64,000 nucleotides of DNA from Methanosarcina sp. DH2 (GTDB taxonomy: Archaea; Halobacteriota; Methanosarcinia; Methanosarcinales; Methanosarcinaceae): NCBI RefSeq assembly GCF_020804225.1, contig NZ_WJBI01000004.1, positions 145,646 through 209,645 of the forward strand. Direction: 5' to 3'. Position numbers and translations under genes: made by a program. Shown piece after piece: positions 43,827 to 53,205 of this stretch (its first letter is position 1; each line of letters begins with the position of its first letter). The notes beneath the pieces were generated by a model that worked only from the letters and a program-made list of their open reading frames with translations, ran no database searches and had not been told where the DNA came from.

Positions 43827-44952
43827 TTACTGGAATCCTGGCGTGGTCAAGGATATATTTTGCCAGCTGCTCCTTAAGCTTCATGTACTCCGCGTCAGAA
43901 AGGTCGAGCGTGTTCAGAACACCATCCCTGATCCAGCAGGGCTTTGTAATCTTGCAGCACCAGACAAGGCTGCCGAAACATGTATCCTCTCCGAACTCGA
44001 GCATCGTGCCCCTGGCAAATTCCATTTTTGTCCGGGCGAACTCTTCTGCGGTGTATCCCAGCTTTCGGGATTTCTCATGCACAGGGCAGGGCTTTACCGG
44101 GAGACAGCAAAAAGCCAGAGCCCTGAAGTCCCCTTCACTGCAAACGTGCTTGGGGGCATTGTACCAGCCTATCGACTGCTGATAAGAACTTACACTTTCT
44201 ACAAGTTCCTTTATCAGTTCAGGGTTTTCCATGGCCCCTCTTGCAACAGAAACCATATCAGCTCCCCGGGAAAACATGTCCTTTGCAGCGGCAAAGTCAG
44301 TAACCGAGTTGTTGCCTATGAGGAAGAGCCTTGTAGCATCCCTGTAACTTGTAATGGAATCGAGATCCGCTCCGAAACCTTCGAGCATGGCATCTATATG
44401 GATGATGTCAGCCCCAGCCTTATCAATAAGCCTGGCAAGTTCGACATCATTCACCACATTTGCCCGTACCTTTACAGAAAGTACGACCCCTGTTTCCTTT
44501 ATTGCCTTTATCCAGGCAGAAAGCTTTGGAAGGTCACGCAGAAGGGCTTCTCCTATCCCTGCCTCGAGCATTTCAGGCTGCTTACAGTGAGCATTTAGTT
44601 CAAGGATCGCCCCTTCTTCCTTTACAACTTTTGCAGCTTCAATTAAAGGCTCAAGAGTAGTGCTTCTCACGTTTACCGCAACAGCACTACCGGAGGTTAC
44701 AGCCCGGATTTCCTTTTTTATAAGCTCCATAGGTTCATTGGAAATGAACTCTTTTCTACCCCTGGCTACAAGGTCTGATGCAACTGCAATCGACCCTTCA
44801 TCCAGATTGAAGGCTCCAAGCACTACGAGCCCGGCATCACCTGCATACTGGTTGGCAAAAGCACTGTCGACAATTCCTGCCATTGGCGCCAGCGCGATAG
44901 GATTTCTGAAACGGACATATCCAATATGCAAATCAAATAGATAATCACTCAT
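43813..44952 (-). CDS. Methanogenesis marker protein 9
   Basis: A 379-residue protein with a dihydrouridine-synthase-like TIM barrel (IALAPMAGIVDSAF, ELNAHCKQPEM, GADIIHIDAML, GADMVSVARGAME) and a C-terminal cysteine-rich domain at about 280-345 (FCCLPVKPCPVHEKS, DTCFGSLVWCCKITKPCW). This combination defines methanogenesis marker protein 9, found in methanogens and of unknown reaction; a metal centre or flavin chemistry is likely. GAGGT lies before the ATG. It heads the overlapping operon with the CitG-like and DUF447 genes. Confidence 0.87.
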   Translation of the reverse strand: MSDYLFDLHIGYVRFRNPIALAPMAGIVDSAFANQYAGDAGLVVLGAFNLDEGSIAVASDLVARGRKEFISNEPMELIKKEIRAVTSGSAVAVNVRSTTLEPLIEAAKVVKEEGAILELNAHCKQPEMLEAGIGEALLRDLPKLSAWIKAIKETGVVLSVKVRANVVNDVELARLIDKAGADIIHIDAMLEGFGADLDSITSYRDATRLFLIGNNSVTDFAAAKDMFSRGADMVSVARGAMENPELIKELVESVSSYQQSIGWYNAPKHVCSEGDFRALAFCCLPVKPCPVHEKSRKLGYTAEEFARTKMEFARGTMLEFGEDTCFGSLVWCCKITKPCWIRDGVLNTLDLSDAEYMKLKEQLAKYILDHARIPVNESH

Positions 44953-45360
44953 GTTTTACCTCTAAAAAATAAGCCTGAAAACTGAACACAAAAATGATAG
45001 TTATAGTCACATATTAAACTAACGAATCTCGTTAAATCTAAGGGGATCTTTTTCCAGATAATTTATGAAAATGGAAAATCCATCTTATTTTCACGATTAC
45101 AATACATATATATTAATATTTGGGCATATCCTCAACACACAAAAGTTATATAGAGTACACGGAAGGAATCCCCCTGTTTATTTAGAGCCGTGAAAGAACT
45201 TAAATCTCTCAGAAGATTGCTGAAGATAAATTTGCTGAAGATAAATTTGCTGAAGATGAATTCGGATAAGAAACCTCTTTAGCTAGTTTCCTTTTGCAGA
45301 AATATCAGCCCATAAATATATATACGATCAAAAAATATATAGAGCCAGTCAATCAATAAC
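44953..45360. other. Intergenic region with 15-nt repeat and rnpB promoter
   Basis: Three 15-base units (ttgctgaagataaat, the last with one change) lie at 45217-45261. They could be read as a 30-codon frame from GTG at 45190, but this is not called. TATA-like runs near 45312-45325 and 45337-45344 can serve the RNase P RNA gene. The mmp9 promoter lies at the left. Confidence 0.6.
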
Positions 45361-45727
45361 ATGCGAGAGAGGATGGACGGCTGCCGGACCTTCTGGTCTG
45401 AGGAAAGTCTCCCCACCGCTCCGGACACACGAACATCTGTAAAGGATGTCGGGCGAGAGCCCGGGCCCTGGCACAGAAACGAGAACCATACCCTGCAAAT
45501 GCGATGATGCCGTAAGCTGAGGTCGCAGGGAAAGTGGATGAAACGGCGAATCCTCGTGGGTGCAAGTTGGAAATCGGGAAGAACGAGCAGTCCGGAATCG
45601 TCCCGATTGGTTTTGGTAACGCTTAGCCGAATGCCGTCGCTGCAAGAGTCTCAGGACCATTTCTTACACTGATAAGTGGCGGAAATCTTTGCAGGAACAG
45701 AAGGGAGCTTACACGCCTCACTCGCAT
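45361..45727 (+). ncRNA. rnpB: RNase P RNA
   Basis: The catalytic RNA of RNase P, which trims tRNA 5' leaders. The conserved core is seen: GAGGAAAGTC near 45409, ACAGAAACGAGAACC near 45473, GATGAAACGGCGAA near 45537, and ACAGAAGGGAGCTTAC near 45698. P1 is formed by ATGCGAG (45361-45367) with CTCGCAT (45721-45727), which sets the ends. The length of about 367 nt fits archaeal type A RNA. Confidence 0.95.
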
Positions 45728-45772
45728 CTAATAATTCTATTTATACTTCTGGCTCTAATTATTCTTTTTACA

Positions 45773-46942
45773 CTACTGATTCTTCCCTGTCATGGACTTT
45801 ATTTTAAGTGCAGGTTCAGCCAGACTGAAATTAAGAAGTAACCACCTGACATAGTCTTTGTGGCTTCTGTTTATCACAACTTCATCCAGATATTTATCCA
45901 ATATTTCATTTCTGCTGAGAGCAAGCTTGAAAGAGATCTCAGGGAAACGGTACATAACTTTTTCCAGTTTAAGGGAACTGACAAGGAAGTTTCCGAAATC
46001 CTGCCTGCACCTGGATTCATACTCTTTAAGATCGCTCAATTTCCGATCATAAAGCACAAGGTCAGCCACCTTCTCCGCTGCAAGCTGTCCTGACCGGATC
46101 GCATACGCGATACCTTCCCCTATGAAGGCGTCCACGAAACCTGCGGCGTCTCCACTAAGAAGGACCCTTGAACTTACAGTTCTTCGCTTTATTCCCCCCT
46201 GAGGAATAATGTGGGCGTGGAACTGAAATTCCCCTGAAAAGCCGTTTGCCCGCAAAAAATCCTGCATTACCTTCCTCGGGTGTTTTAGATGTTCGGCTGT
46301 TCCCACTACTCCCACTGAATAATACCCTGCATGAGGGAAAATCCAGCCGTACCCCCCGGGTGCAGTCCCGAAATGAATATCTATAACATCGGGAAACCTA
46401 TTCATTATCACCTCGTCATTTTCAGGGATTTCCGAAACAAGGGCAAGATCATATTCTGTTCTCCGGGTTCTCTGAGGACTGACAGCATATTTAAGCATGC
46501 CTTCTGAGCCTTCCGCAATAAGGACAAACTTTGCCAGGTAAGTATTCTGTGAAGTATTAACCTCAACGCATTCTCCTCTTTCCTTACAATCCAGAACCTT
46601 TTCCCCGAAATGAACTTCAATTCCTGTCTCCCTGGCTTTATCAAGCAGGAAATTGTCAAAAACATTTCTGGAGACCAGCAAAGCTAACCTGTAATTAACC
46701 TGCTTTTCAATACAGCTGTCTCTGAAATGGATCCTTACTTTGGAAATATCCCTTTCTATTAAAGACTCAGGGAGCTCGAAGTCCAGGCACGATAGAGCAT
46801 ACGGGGATAAAGCCCCTCCACAGGGCTTATACCTCGGGAAATTTTCTTTTTCAAGCAGGAGGGTTGAGATTCCTGCTTTTCCAGCTACCCTTCCGGCAGA
46901 GGCTCCCGAAGGCCCTCCACCCACTATAATCAGATCATACAT
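45773..46942 (-). CDS. Geranylgeranyl reductase family flavoprotein (copy 1)
   Basis: A 389-residue FAD enzyme of the geranylgeranyl reductase family, which in archaea saturates isoprenoid chains of membrane lipids. The FAD-binding GGGPSGASAGR starts at residue 8, YKPCGGALS is the family PxxKPCG-type block, and GDAAGFVDAFIGEGIAYAI binds FAD near 280. The ATG at 46942 is chosen over one 17 codons earlier because AGGGGT lies upstream and the paralog begins at the same place. The adjacent gene at 47135 is a clear paralog. Which lipid or quinone is reduced is not known. Confidence 0.87.
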   Translation of the reverse strand: MYDLIIVGGGPSGASAGRVAGKAGISTLLLEKENFPRYKPCGGALSPYALSCLDFELPESLIERDISKVRIHFRDSCIEKQVNYRLALLVSRNVFDNFLLDKARETGIEVHFGEKVLDCKERGECVEVNTSQNTYLAKFVLIAEGSEGMLKYAVSPQRTRRTEYDLALVSEIPENDEVIMNRFPDVIDIHFGTAPGGYGWIFPHAGYYSVGVVGTAEHLKHPRKVMQDFLRANGFSGEFQFHAHIIPQGGIKRRTVSSRVLLSGDAAGFVDAFIGEGIAYAIRSGQLAAEKVADLVLYDRKLSDLKEYESRCRQDFGNFLVSSLKLEKVMYRFPEISFKLALSRNEILDKYLDEVVINRSHKDYVRWLLLNFSLAEPALKIKSMTGKNQ

Positions 46943-47134
46943 ACTCAAGACCCCTGCTAATGGATGAGGCATGCCGTGAACAGACAGCCTCAAATGAATT
47001 GTTTACCCCATAAAGTAGATTGATTCTGGAACAATAAAAAGATAGAGGAAAAAGAGAGTTGGGAGAGGATCTTTGATAAACCAGGAATACCTTTGAAAAA
47101 CTCCATATTATTACTTGAATTTAAAATTCAGGAA

Positions 47135-48259
47135 TTACCTGAGTTTAACATTTAGAAGGGACCAACGAAGATAATCCTTATAATTAATGCTGAAATCCAC
47201 AACTTCAAGGTATTTATCAATCATTTTATCACTTGATGTGAAGATTTTAAATGTCTTCTCAGGGAAGCGATGCATTATTCTGGAAAATATAAGGGAATAC
47301 TTAAGATGTGTTCCAAACTCCGCCTGACAGAGAGACTCATACCTATTCAGGTCTTTTGTTTTACCATTATGCAGGCAAATTTCGGCAATTACTTCAGCAG
47401 CAAATTGCCCGGAACTGATAGCATAAGCCAGTCCTTCCCCAGAGAAAGAATCAACGAAACCTGCAGCATCCCCACTCAGGAGGACTCTCGAACCGGAAAC
47501 TTTTCGCTTAATTCCTCCCCAGGGGATCTTGTGACCGTGCAGTTTGTAATCGCCTCTGAAGCCGTTTACCCTCAGGAACTCAAGCATTGCTTCCTTTGGA
47601 TGGGAAAGGTCTTTTACAACTCCGCCAATTCCGACAGAATAATAGGTTTTGTGGGGAAAGATCCAGCCGTACCCTCCTCCGACAACATCGAAATGCAGTT
47701 CAATTGCCCTTCCTAGTCTTTCTTCAATTTCTTTTTCCTCTGCAGGGACTTCGGCGACCATACAGATCCCATACTCCTCTTTAGTATCCGCAGGCCTTAC
47801 ACACGTTTTGACGAGTCCCTGTGCCCCCTCGGAAACGATTGCAAATTTTGCCCTATATGTGCCCCTGTTAGACTCGACTTCGACATATTCGGGCATTTCC
47901 CTGCAACAAAGCGCCTTTTCCCCTGTATGGACTTCAATTCCGGTTTCCTTTGCCTTTTCAAGAAGGAAATTATCAAACATATCCCGAGAGACAAGAACAG
48001 ACAACCGGTAATCTTTATGTGCCTCGATTAACTGGTCTTTGTAAAAGACCCTTGCCCCTGTAATTTCCCACTCAATAACATCCTCAGGGAGCTCGAAATC
48101 AAGGTAAGAAATCGCATGTTTCGAGAGCCCTCCTCCACAGGGTTTGTACCTGGGGAATTCTTCCTTTTCAAGTAGCAGTATATTAAGACCAAGTTTTCCC
48201 GCCCTTCTCCCGGCCGAGGCTCCGGAAGGGCCACCACCTACGATGATTATATCATACAT
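47135..48259 (-). CDS. Geranylgeranyl reductase family flavoprotein (copy 2)
   Basis: A 374-residue paralog of the downstream gene, with the same blocks: GGGPSGASAGRRAG at the N-terminus, FPRYKPCGGGLSKHAISYLDFELPE-type segment, GGYGWIFPH and GDAAGFVDSFSGEGLAYAI. GAGGATG precedes the ATG. The two genes lie in tandem on the same strand with a 192-bp gap, so they arose by local duplication and probably took different substrates. Confidence 0.87.
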   Translation of the reverse strand: MYDIIIVGGGPSGASAGRRAGKLGLNILLLEKEEFPRYKPCGGGLSKHAISYLDFELPEDVIEWEITGARVFYKDQLIEAHKDYRLSVLVSRDMFDNFLLEKAKETGIEVHTGEKALCCREMPEYVEVESNRGTYRAKFAIVSEGAQGLVKTCVRPADTKEEYGICMVAEVPAEEKEIEERLGRAIELHFDVVGGGYGWIFPHKTYYSVGIGGVVKDLSHPKEAMLEFLRVNGFRGDYKLHGHKIPWGGIKRKVSGSRVLLSGDAAGFVDSFSGEGLAYAISSGQFAAEVIAEICLHNGKTKDLNRYESLCQAEFGTHLKYSLIFSRIMHRFPEKTFKIFTSSDKMIDKYLEVVDFSINYKDYLRWSLLNVKLR

Positions 48260-48440
48260 GAAAGTAACATCCTCTAAAGTATCCTGAAATTATATGAGTT
48301 TCAATCTATTCAACCAAGACCTAATTTAAAGTGTTGATATAATTCAAGATTGCGATTGAGTTATGAAAAAAGAGAGAAATAGGAAACGTGCAAAAAAGAG
48401 AAAATCGGAAGAAATACGACACTTTTTGCACTCTTGTAAA

Positions 48441-49061
48441 TTAACTTTTAAGATCTTCAAAAACTCCAAGCACCTTCTGGTAATCCACTTTTGTCCCGAA
48501 ACAACCATCGTTTTCCATAGTAATTCCGTAGGTGATTACTTTTTTGCCTTTAAGAGCACGCATGACCTTGTTGATCTCATAGTCACAGGCGATAAGAAGA
48601 ACACCGTCTGCTGCTTCCATTTTAAGGATATTTTTTACAAATGAAGAACCTGTCACGATGAAAACCTTATACCCGTATTTTTCAGCGTCTTTCTTTAACT
48701 GAGTAAAAACACACTTTCCACATAACTTGCACTGGATTCCTGTCTGTGTAGAGTGGGCAGGACAGTCAAGGCTGCGCATGCAGTGAGGAGCGAGAATGAC
48801 CCTCTTTTTCGTTTTTGCAAAGGCAGAAGCATGGGCTCTATTTTTCAGAGATGACATCCATTTGTCCAAGACACGCGTGTCTGAAAATTTAAGGAAAATT
48901 TGTCTTAAAGGCAAATAAAAGAAGTCAAGTACATCTGCATAAAAGCCTGCCAGAAAAACACTGCGTGTAAGGCTCCTGCGGCTGACCAGCAGAGCCATGC
49001 CTGACAGGGTAAAGGATATCAGGACGGAGATAAAAAGAGCCTGCCCGATAATGTTATACAT
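48441..49061 (-). CDS. DUF116 protein (copy 1)
   Basis: A 206-residue protein with one N-terminal membrane helix (ALFISVLISFTLSGMALLV) and a DUF116 cytoplasmic domain. Cysteines lie in APHCMRSLDC, IQCKLCGKC and IACDYE, consistent with a bound metal or Fe-S cluster. The function of DUF116 is unknown. It overlaps the end of the upstream copy by eight bases, so the two are coupled and probably form a complex. Confidence 0.82.
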   Translation of the reverse strand: MYNIIGQALFISVLISFTLSGMALLVSRRSLTRSVFLAGFYADVLDFFYLPLRQIFLKFSDTRVLDKWMSSLKNRAHASAFAKTKKRVILAPHCMRSLDCPAHSTQTGIQCKLCGKCVFTQLKKDAEKYGYKVFIVTGSSFVKNILKMEAADGVLLIACDYEINKVMRALKGKKVITYGITMENDGCFGTKVDYQKVLGVFEDLKS

Positions 49062-49689
49062 GGCACATCTCCATTTTTTGAATTATTTCTTCAACATTTG
49101 CTTCAGTATTGAAGCAGCCGTCCTTGAGAAGAAGAACACCCTGAACAGGGACAAAAGAAACAGCCTGCATGTTCTCGGATAGCTCATTATAACAGGCAAC
49201 CCCGAGACAGGATTCGGGCCTGTACTCTTTGAATATTTTTTTAACAAAACTGCCCCCTGGGACGACGAAAACCCGAAAACCACACCTATCAGCAGCGTCA
49301 CAGAGCTTTGATATATCACAGAGACCGCACCGCCTGCACTCATAACCATAGACAGGATCGCACCTTGCTTTACAGCTGGGGTGACGCAAACACTGCGGAA
49401 GAAGTAGAATTTTCCTGCCTTTGTTCTTAATGAAATCATCGTACATAACAGCGTTCCTGACATCAATAAGGATATCGTCAACAAGGGTATCCCTTATCCG
49501 GAAAACTCTGCAGATCCATTTTGCAGGAGAATAAAAGAGATACAGCGTAAATAATACGAACCCCGGAAAAATGATCCTGTGCTTTTTAAACGAATACGCC
49601 CCTATAAGCAGGGCAAGCCCGGTGCCTGCAAGAGCAAGAAGCATCAGGTATATGAATACTCTTCCTAGAAATTCGTAAGGAATATACAT
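49054..49689 (-). CDS. DUF116 protein (copy 2)
   Basis: A 211-residue DUF116 paralog with two N-terminal hydrophobic stretches (FLGRVFIYLMLLALAGTGLALL and IIFPGFVLFTLYLFY) and the cysteine set LPQCLRHPSCKARC, YECRRCGLC and GVACYNEL. The ATG at 49689 is chosen; a TTG two codons earlier is the other choice. It lies about 100 bases downstream of hdrD on the same strand, so it may be cotranscribed with hdrED, and a redox link is possible. Confidence 0.82.
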   Translation of the reverse strand: MYIPYEFLGRVFIYLMLLALAGTGLALLIGAYSFKKHRIIFPGFVLFTLYLFYSPAKWICRVFRIRDTLVDDILIDVRNAVMYDDFIKNKGRKILLLPQCLRHPSCKARCDPVYGYECRRCGLCDISKLCDAADRCGFRVFVVPGGSFVKKIFKEYRPESCLGVACYNELSENMQAVSFVPVQGVLLLKDGCFNTEANVEEIIQKMEMCHV

Positions 49690-49789
49690 ATTCAAGGGGA
49701 GGGAAGTGTCGGTATTTAAGTTTTACTATAAGCAGTAAGACACGGGATCAAAAAAATAGAAATAAAGAAAGCTGGGAAAAAACCAGCCT

Positions 49790-51049
49790 TCAAGCTTTTT
49801 TGGGTTCTGCTTTTTTGGGTTCTTCTACACTGAGACCAAGGGCCTGTGCAACCAGGACAATGACATCCTCGACTTCGAGGTCAGCTTTGAGAGAGTCACG
49901 ACCATCCATAAGATTCCTCTTACAGAAGGGGCATGCACTGGAGAGGATATCTGCATTGGTTTCAAGGGCATCCTTGACTCTGGACTCTGCAACACCGACT
50001 GCAAGGTCCGGAATACCTGCCTTTACACCACCGCCAGCTCCACAGCAGCGCTGGAATTCTTTTATTCTGTCCATCTCAACGAACTTGACGCCCGGAATAT
50101 GGGAAAGCACATACCTCGGAGCATCAAAGACACCCACGTGGCGGCCCAGGTGACAGGGGTCGTGATAGGTAACGGTTTTGTCCAGAGATTTCTCCCATTT
50201 GATTTTGTCTTTCTTGATCAGGTCTTCGAGGAACTCTGTGATGTGGACAACCTCAAAAGGAAGCTCTTCGCCGATAAGCCTCGGCCAGTCGACCTTTGCT
50301 GCACGGAAACAGCCTGCACATGCAAAGAGAACCTTTGTGGCACCCTTCGCCTTAATGGCTTCAACATTGTGTCTTGCGGTTTCACGGGGCACATCATTGA
50401 CATGGACCTGACCTGTTCTGATAAGGGCAGAACCGCAGCACCATTCCTCTTCTCCGAGCATGGCAAATTCGATGCCCAGCTTGTTAAGCACACGGGAGGT
50501 TGCAAGGGCGAGGGCAAGCTGCTTGTATCCTGCGGTACAGCCTGTAAAGTAGACAATATTTGCTTTGTCTGCAATCTTCACATCAGGGGGCACCCACGCA
50601 AGCCTGTCTTTCTGGTCAAGCAGGTAAGGGTTGTGGTACTGTCCTATGAGCTTGGGGAACATATTCTGCTTTCCGTAAGGACCGATTCCTTTCTTAACAA
50701 GGTTTGTCCTCAGGGATTCCCAGAGTTCCACTGTGTTGATGCCTGATTCACATACGGTTGCACAGATACCACAGGTGGTACAGCCGTGCACATCGTCTTT
50801 GAATTCTTCAAGCTCAGACTGGGGGATTTCAGTCGGGCCGAAGAGTTTTGCTTTGATCCCGTAGGATTTGTTCATGAACTGCCTCCAGCGCAGGATTTTA
50901 TCCCTGGGTGCTAACCCGGGCTTCTGACCGGAAGCTGCATAAGTTGGACACCATTTTACACATTCACCGCAGCGGGTGCAGGAGTCGAGCTCCATGAGCT
51001 GGACTGCTGTAAGGTTCTTGGTGTCAATTGATGGAGTTTTTTTTGACAT
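49790..51049 (-). CDS. hdrD: Heterodisulfide reductase subunit HdrD
   Basis: A 419-residue catalytic subunit of the membrane-bound heterodisulfide reductase, which reduces CoM-S-S-CoB, the last step of methanogenesis in cytochrome-containing methanogens. Two [4Fe-4S] ferredoxin motifs are seen (Cys24, 27, 30, 34 and Cys90, 93, 96, 100). Two CCG domains follow (EEWCCGSAL and [10 protein letters not shown]), whose cysteines hold the non-cubane clusters of the active site. The tail ends in [11 protein letters not shown]. It follows hdrE by two bases. Confidence 0.96.
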   Translation of the reverse strand: MSKKTPSIDTKNLTAVQLMELDSCTRCGECVKWCPTYAASGQKPGLAPRDKILRWRQFMNKSYGIKAKLFGPTEIPQSELEEFKDDVHGCTTCGICATVCESGINTVELWESLRTNLVKKGIGPYGKQNMFPKLIGQYHNPYLLDQKDRLAWVPPDVKIADKANIVYFTGCTAGYKQLALALATSRVLNKLGIEFAMLGEEEWCCGSALIRTGQVHVNDVPRETARHNVEAIKAKGATKVLFACAGCFRAAKVDWPRLIGEELPFEVVHITEFLEDLIKKDKIKWEKSLDKTVTYHDPCHLGRHVGVFDAPRYVLSHIPGVKFVEMDRIKEFQRCCGAGGGVKAGIPDLAVGVAESRVKDALETNADILSSACPFCKRNLMDGRDSLKADLEVEDVIVLVAQALGLSVEEPKKAEPKKA

Positions 51050-51051
51050 TT

Positions 51052-51834
51052 TTATTCTCCTCCCTTATTTGCAAGGATTGCAAGGGGGGTGGCGATTACA
51101 TGGATATACTTGCTGTATGGGATATATGCGATACAGAATAGCAGAGAAATCACGGAGTGGAAGAGAGCTGCAGGGGGTGCGGTTGCGGGGTCAAGCCCGA
51201 AGCCCCAGATAAACTGGGTCCTGATACCATCAGCAATAAAGCCGGAAATCGTGACTATGAAGACTCCTCCGAGAAGGACCCAGTCATACATGATGGTAGC
51301 TTGCCTTACATCCGAGACAACGAGTCTCCTGACTACTGCAATGATAACTCCGATAAGCAGGACATAGCCGAAGATATAGTTCGGGAGAGAGAGGAATTCT
51401 CTAAACTCTGCGGGGGTGAACGGGAGCTCGATTCCGAACTTTTCAATCATCTCGACTGCAAACATGAGCCCTGACAGGGCAAACAGAGTCATCCAGCCTG
51501 CAAAAATCGTAAAGTGCATGAACCAGCGAAGAGGGCTTCTTTTGAGGATTCTTCTCTGGAAGAGAATATCAAGGATCAGAACCTCAAGGATAGGTTTTCC
51601 GTGTCCGTGATGAGACTCTTCTTTGACCTGTTCCCACCAGGTTTTTAAGAATCTGATTGCACTTCCTTTCTTTCCTTCCTGAGGCTCAAGGGCGTAACCT
51701 GTCACTCCTGCTCCCCATTTCTGGAAGTTAAGGATCATTCCGTATAAGAAAATCACAATGGCGATTGTGCTGAGTATCATTATCTGGACAAACGTAAGTC
51801 GAAGTGCGTCCGAGAGCCCAGAGAAGTATGCCAT
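51052..51834 (-). CDS. hdrE: Heterodisulfide reductase cytochrome b subunit HdrE
   Basis: A 260-residue membrane cytochrome b that takes electrons from methanophenazine and passes them to HdrD. Five membrane helices are visible, with likely heme ligands in [12 protein letters not shown] and [25 protein letters not shown] cytoplasmic loop follows the first helix (residues 40-75). The order hdrE-hdrD, with a two-base gap, is the usual one in Methanosarcina. Confidence 0.95.
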   Translation of the reverse strand: MAYFSGLSDALRLTFVQIMILSTIAIVIFLYGMILNFQKWGAGVTGYALEPQEGKKGSAIRFLKTWWEQVKEESHHGHGKPILEVLILDILFQRRILKRSPLRWFMHFTIFAGWMTLFALSGLMFAVEMIEKFGIELPFTPAEFREFLSLPNYIFGYVLLIGVIIAVVRRLVVSDVRQATIMYDWVLLGGVFIVTISGFIADGIRTQFIWGFGLDPATAPPAALFHSVISLLFCIAYIPYSKYIHVIATPLAILANKGGE

Positions 51835-52527
51835 CTCACTGCTAATAGTTTATTCCTCCTATATATGGGTCAAAAACTGAGAACTGATACTGCTTTTAGA
51901 AATATCATTGATGTTACAGAATATCAATAACAGTAAAAACAGAGCAGGAACCGTAGCGACTGTCTGTATAAGGTTTGAATAGTCTGTTAGTCTTTGTATC
52001 TATTATATTTAAACATTATCTTTAACACACAATACATCGAAAAGCTCACAAGAGCCGCGAAAACAGGGTAGCATTAAAGCCATCTAAAAGGAAAAGAAAA
52101 AGAAAACTCGAAAAATAGTGGTAAAATTATAATATAAAAATTATAAATTACTTTATTGAAATTATTCCTGACAGAAAATGAAAACATCCGACTGCAGAGA
52201 GATTAAAAAAATTACAGAAAAAGAGCGGGATACGCTCACAAAAGTAAAAATAACAGGCTAGAAAAAACAGGATAGGAAAAAGCTGGAAAAAGGTGATCCG
52301 GATTAAACTCCTGCAAGATACTTGAAAGTACGGTTTTTCTCTGAGATCAAACTATCCAGCTCTCCTTCTGAAATTGCTTTTGAAACCAATTTACTAGAAT
52401 TTAGCTCATTTGAAACCAGTTTATTTAAGTTTAGCTCATTTGAGCTCATTTGAAACTATCTCACCTAACGTGGTTCAACTAAATAGGCTGCGTCCAATCG
52501 AATAGGCCCATATTTCAAAAGATCTAT
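51835..52527. other. Long intergenic region upstream of hdrED
   Basis: 693 bp. A TATA-like TTTAAATATAATAG on the minus strand near 52000-52013 would leave an hdrE leader of about 150 nt. A 30-base direct repeat (two copies, 52381-52410 and 52411-52440, with a partial third) lies near the sulfite-reductase-like stop. No gene is seen. Confidence 0.5.
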
Positions 52528-53205
52528 TTACAGTCCTACTCCTTCTTTGAATTTTTCAAGCCCTATCTCGTCCAGTACTTCTCCGATCCTTCTTGACTTT
52601 CCATAGCCCTTATAGAAGTTGATAATCCTGTCAACAAGATCCATTACCTGTTCTTCGGAAAGGTCTTTTGCCACCACATTCCCGAGCCTTGGCCGGGGCC
52701 CCGCACTCCCTCCGACACTCAGAGTAAAGCCTTTTGCCGTACCCATGATTCCTATATCTTTTATGCTTGGTTCGGAGCAGGAATTCTGACAGCCGGAAAC
52801 AGCCATTTTGAATTTAGAAGGAAGCTGCATACCGTGGTATTTTTCATCAAGCTTCAGGCCAAGTCCGACAGCATCCTGTTTGCCTCTCTTGCAGAATGTA
52901 GTTCCAGGGCAGATTTTGACGCTCCTGACACAGAGCCCGATGGCGGCTCCGGGTTTCATACCCAGTTCAGCCCATGCTGCATCCAGGTCTTCCTCCTTGA
53001 GCCCTACAACCGCAATTCTCTGGGCTGAGGTAATTTTCAGAGCTGCAGCTCCGTATTTCTCTGCAATGTCTGCTATCTTTCTCAGGGTTTCCGGGTATAC
53101 GATCCCTCCGGGAATGTGCGGAGCAATTGCATAAGTTTCCCCATCTCTTTGCAGGATTGCAGCTTTCTCAGGAAGGTCTCCCCTAACATATTCCTTGCTT
53201 ACCAT
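52528..53205 (-). CDS. Small siroheme sulfite/nitrite-reductase-like protein
   Basis: A 225-residue protein of the dissimilatory-sulfite-reductase-like group of methanogens. It is a half-size sulfite/nitrite reductase with one ferrodoxin-like half domain and the siroheme-[4Fe-4S] site: CPGTTFC (C-x5-C) and CQNSC (C-x3-C). No extra ferredoxin domain is attached, unlike F420-dependent sulfite reductase. Members of this group are widespread in methanogens and their physiological reaction is not settled. It is probably transcribed alone, with a TATA-like box near 53540-53552 and a long leader. Confidence 0.85.
   Translation of the reverse strand: MVSKEYVRGDLPEKAAILQRDGETYAIAPHIPGGIVYPETLRKIADIAEKYGAAALKITSAQRIAVVGLKEEDLDAAWAELGMKPGAAIGLCVRSVKICPGTTFCKRGKQDAVGLGLKLDEKYHGMQLPSKFKMAVSGCQNSCSEPSIKDIGIMGTAKGFTLSVGGSAGPRPRLGNVVAKDLSEEQVMDLVDRIINFYKGYGKSRRIGEVLDEIGLEKFKEGVGL

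Noticed and set aside
45190-45282. A 30-codon frame through the 15-nt repeat
   Set aside because: It starts with GTG, has no ribosome site and only encodes the repeat (LLKIN units).
45349-45660. Minus-strand open frames in the 45.35-45.66 kb region
   Set aside because: They are antisense to the RNase P RNA, whose conserved core and P1 pairing explain the sequence.
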